A stretch of 5,873 nucleotides of DNA from Omnitrophica WOR_2 bacterium GWA2_47_8 (GTDB lineage: Bacteria > Omnitrophota > Gorgyraeia > Zapsychrales > GWA2-47-8), in NCBI GenBank assembly GCA_001805375.1, contig MHFY01000122.1:1-5873 (forward strand). The letters run 5' to 3'. Positions 5,426 to 5,873 of this stretch are shown one piece after another; the stretch's first letter is position 1; the number at the start of each line of letters is the position of its first letter. Position numbers and translations under genes: made by a program. The notes beneath the pieces were generated by a model, which made no database searches, had not been told where the DNA came from, and worked only from the letters and a program-made list of their open reading frames with translations.

Positions 5426-5873
5426 ATGAAAAAAATCTTGTTTGTTCTGTTCGCTTTGGGTCTCCTGCTGGGGTCGCCGGACCACGGTTCGGCCTCCAGC
5501 ACTCAGGTCGACGCCCTCATCGAAAAACTTGTTGATAAGGGCATTTTAACAAAGGCCGAGAGCATTGAGCTGAAAGCGGAGATCGCATCGGATGAAAAAT
5601 TGATGCGCGAGGAAGGTTTAAAGCAGGGGTTACCTAAATGGGTGCAGGATCTAAAACTCAAAGGTGATTTTCGCTTGCGCGCGCAATGGGAACGAAGACA
5701 GCACGCTGAGGAAGAAAGATGGCGCGGCCGGATCCGGTATCGGTTGGGAATAGAATCCAAACTCAGCGATAGCGTCAAGGTCGCGGCGGGATTGGCCACC
5801 GGCGGCGATTCCAGCAACGGCGGGGACCCGCGCTCTACCAATCAAACACTTGAAAATTCTTTCGCTCATCCGG
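5426..5873 (+). CDS. Putative outer-membrane porin, PF16930 (Porin_5) type (3' end outside window)
   Basis: The first 149 residues are present and the frame is open at the right edge. Residues 1 to about 23 form a Sec signal peptide: MKKILFVLFALGLLLG, then a likely cleavage after GSA. A short helical segment follows (LIEKLVDKGILTKAESIELKAEI, 31-53), as is usual in these porins before the barrel. The barrel begins at KWVQDLKLKGDFRLRAQWE (71-89), with strand-like alternation, then RWRGRIRYRLGIESKLSDSVKVAAGLATGG (98-127). The stretch DPRSTNQTLENSF (134-146) is very characteristic of the 'putative porin' family. Members are trimmed by signal peptidase and sit in the outer membrane as beta-barrels; substrates are mostly unknown. 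Full members are usually several hundred residues long, so most of the protein is missing here. A role in phosphate uptake is suggested by the TTAA array and the polyphosphate operon, but not by the protein sequence. Confidence 0.9.
   Translation, partial: MKKILFVLFALGLLLGSPDHGSASSTQVDALIEKLVDKGILTKAESIELKAEIASDEKLMREEGLKQGLPKWVQDLKLKGDFRLRAQWERRQHAEEERWRGRIRYRLGIESKLSDSVKVAAGLATGGDSSNGGDPRSTNQTLENSFAHP

Noticed and set aside
5503..5869. Minus-strand frames opposite the porin gene
   Set aside because: The plus-strand frame has a signal peptide, a ribosome site and clear porin motifs. The minus frames are rich in Ser, Pro and Arg, as expected of shadows.

Overview
The window comes from a bacterium with an outer membrane. 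Its right end holds the start of a secreted porin-like protein, and the genes are closely packed with recognisable Shine-Dalgarno sites. The style of the genes (a Ppx with a C-terminal HD domain, a CHAD protein, a 'putative porin' of the PF16930 type) resembles uncultured Gram-negative lineages such as Omnitrophota, Nitrospirota or the deltaproteobacterial groups. This placement is an impression from family resemblance. No rRNA, tRNA, CRISPR array or mobile element was seen.

Left and centre (positions 1 to 4887, minus strand): four tightly packed genes read leftwards as one probable operon for inorganic polyphosphate. In transcription order they are a Ppx/GppA-type protein with an HD domain (4887-3352), polyphosphate kinase Ppk1 (3347-1323), a CHAD-domain protein (1326-442) and a stand-alone HD-domain protein (430 to beyond the left edge). 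The gaps are 4 bp, a 4-bp ATGA overlap and 11 bp, so translational coupling is likely. Ppk1 carries all the expected catalytic motifs. The Ppx-like protein does not: its usual catalytic glutamate motif and phosphate-binding loop are altered, and its HD domain has Asn where the usual metal-binding Asp is expected. The separate HD protein at the end of the operon keeps that Asp.

Intergenic region (4888-5213): a 326-bp divergent control region. On the ppx side it holds an extended -10 promoter and a leader with two hairpins. Near the middle lies an array of TTAA-centred units in an 11-bp register, resembling the Pho boxes bound by PhoB/SphR-type regulators.

Right (5214-5873, plus strand): a 63-codon unknown gene with a very strong ribosome binding site, followed 20 bp later by the first 149 codons of a porin-like outer-membrane protein that runs off the edge. 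A reasonable reading is a phosphate-responsive locus, with uptake through the outer membrane on one side and polyphosphate storage and turnover on the other. The enzymatic core is well supported; the regulatory link is inference.
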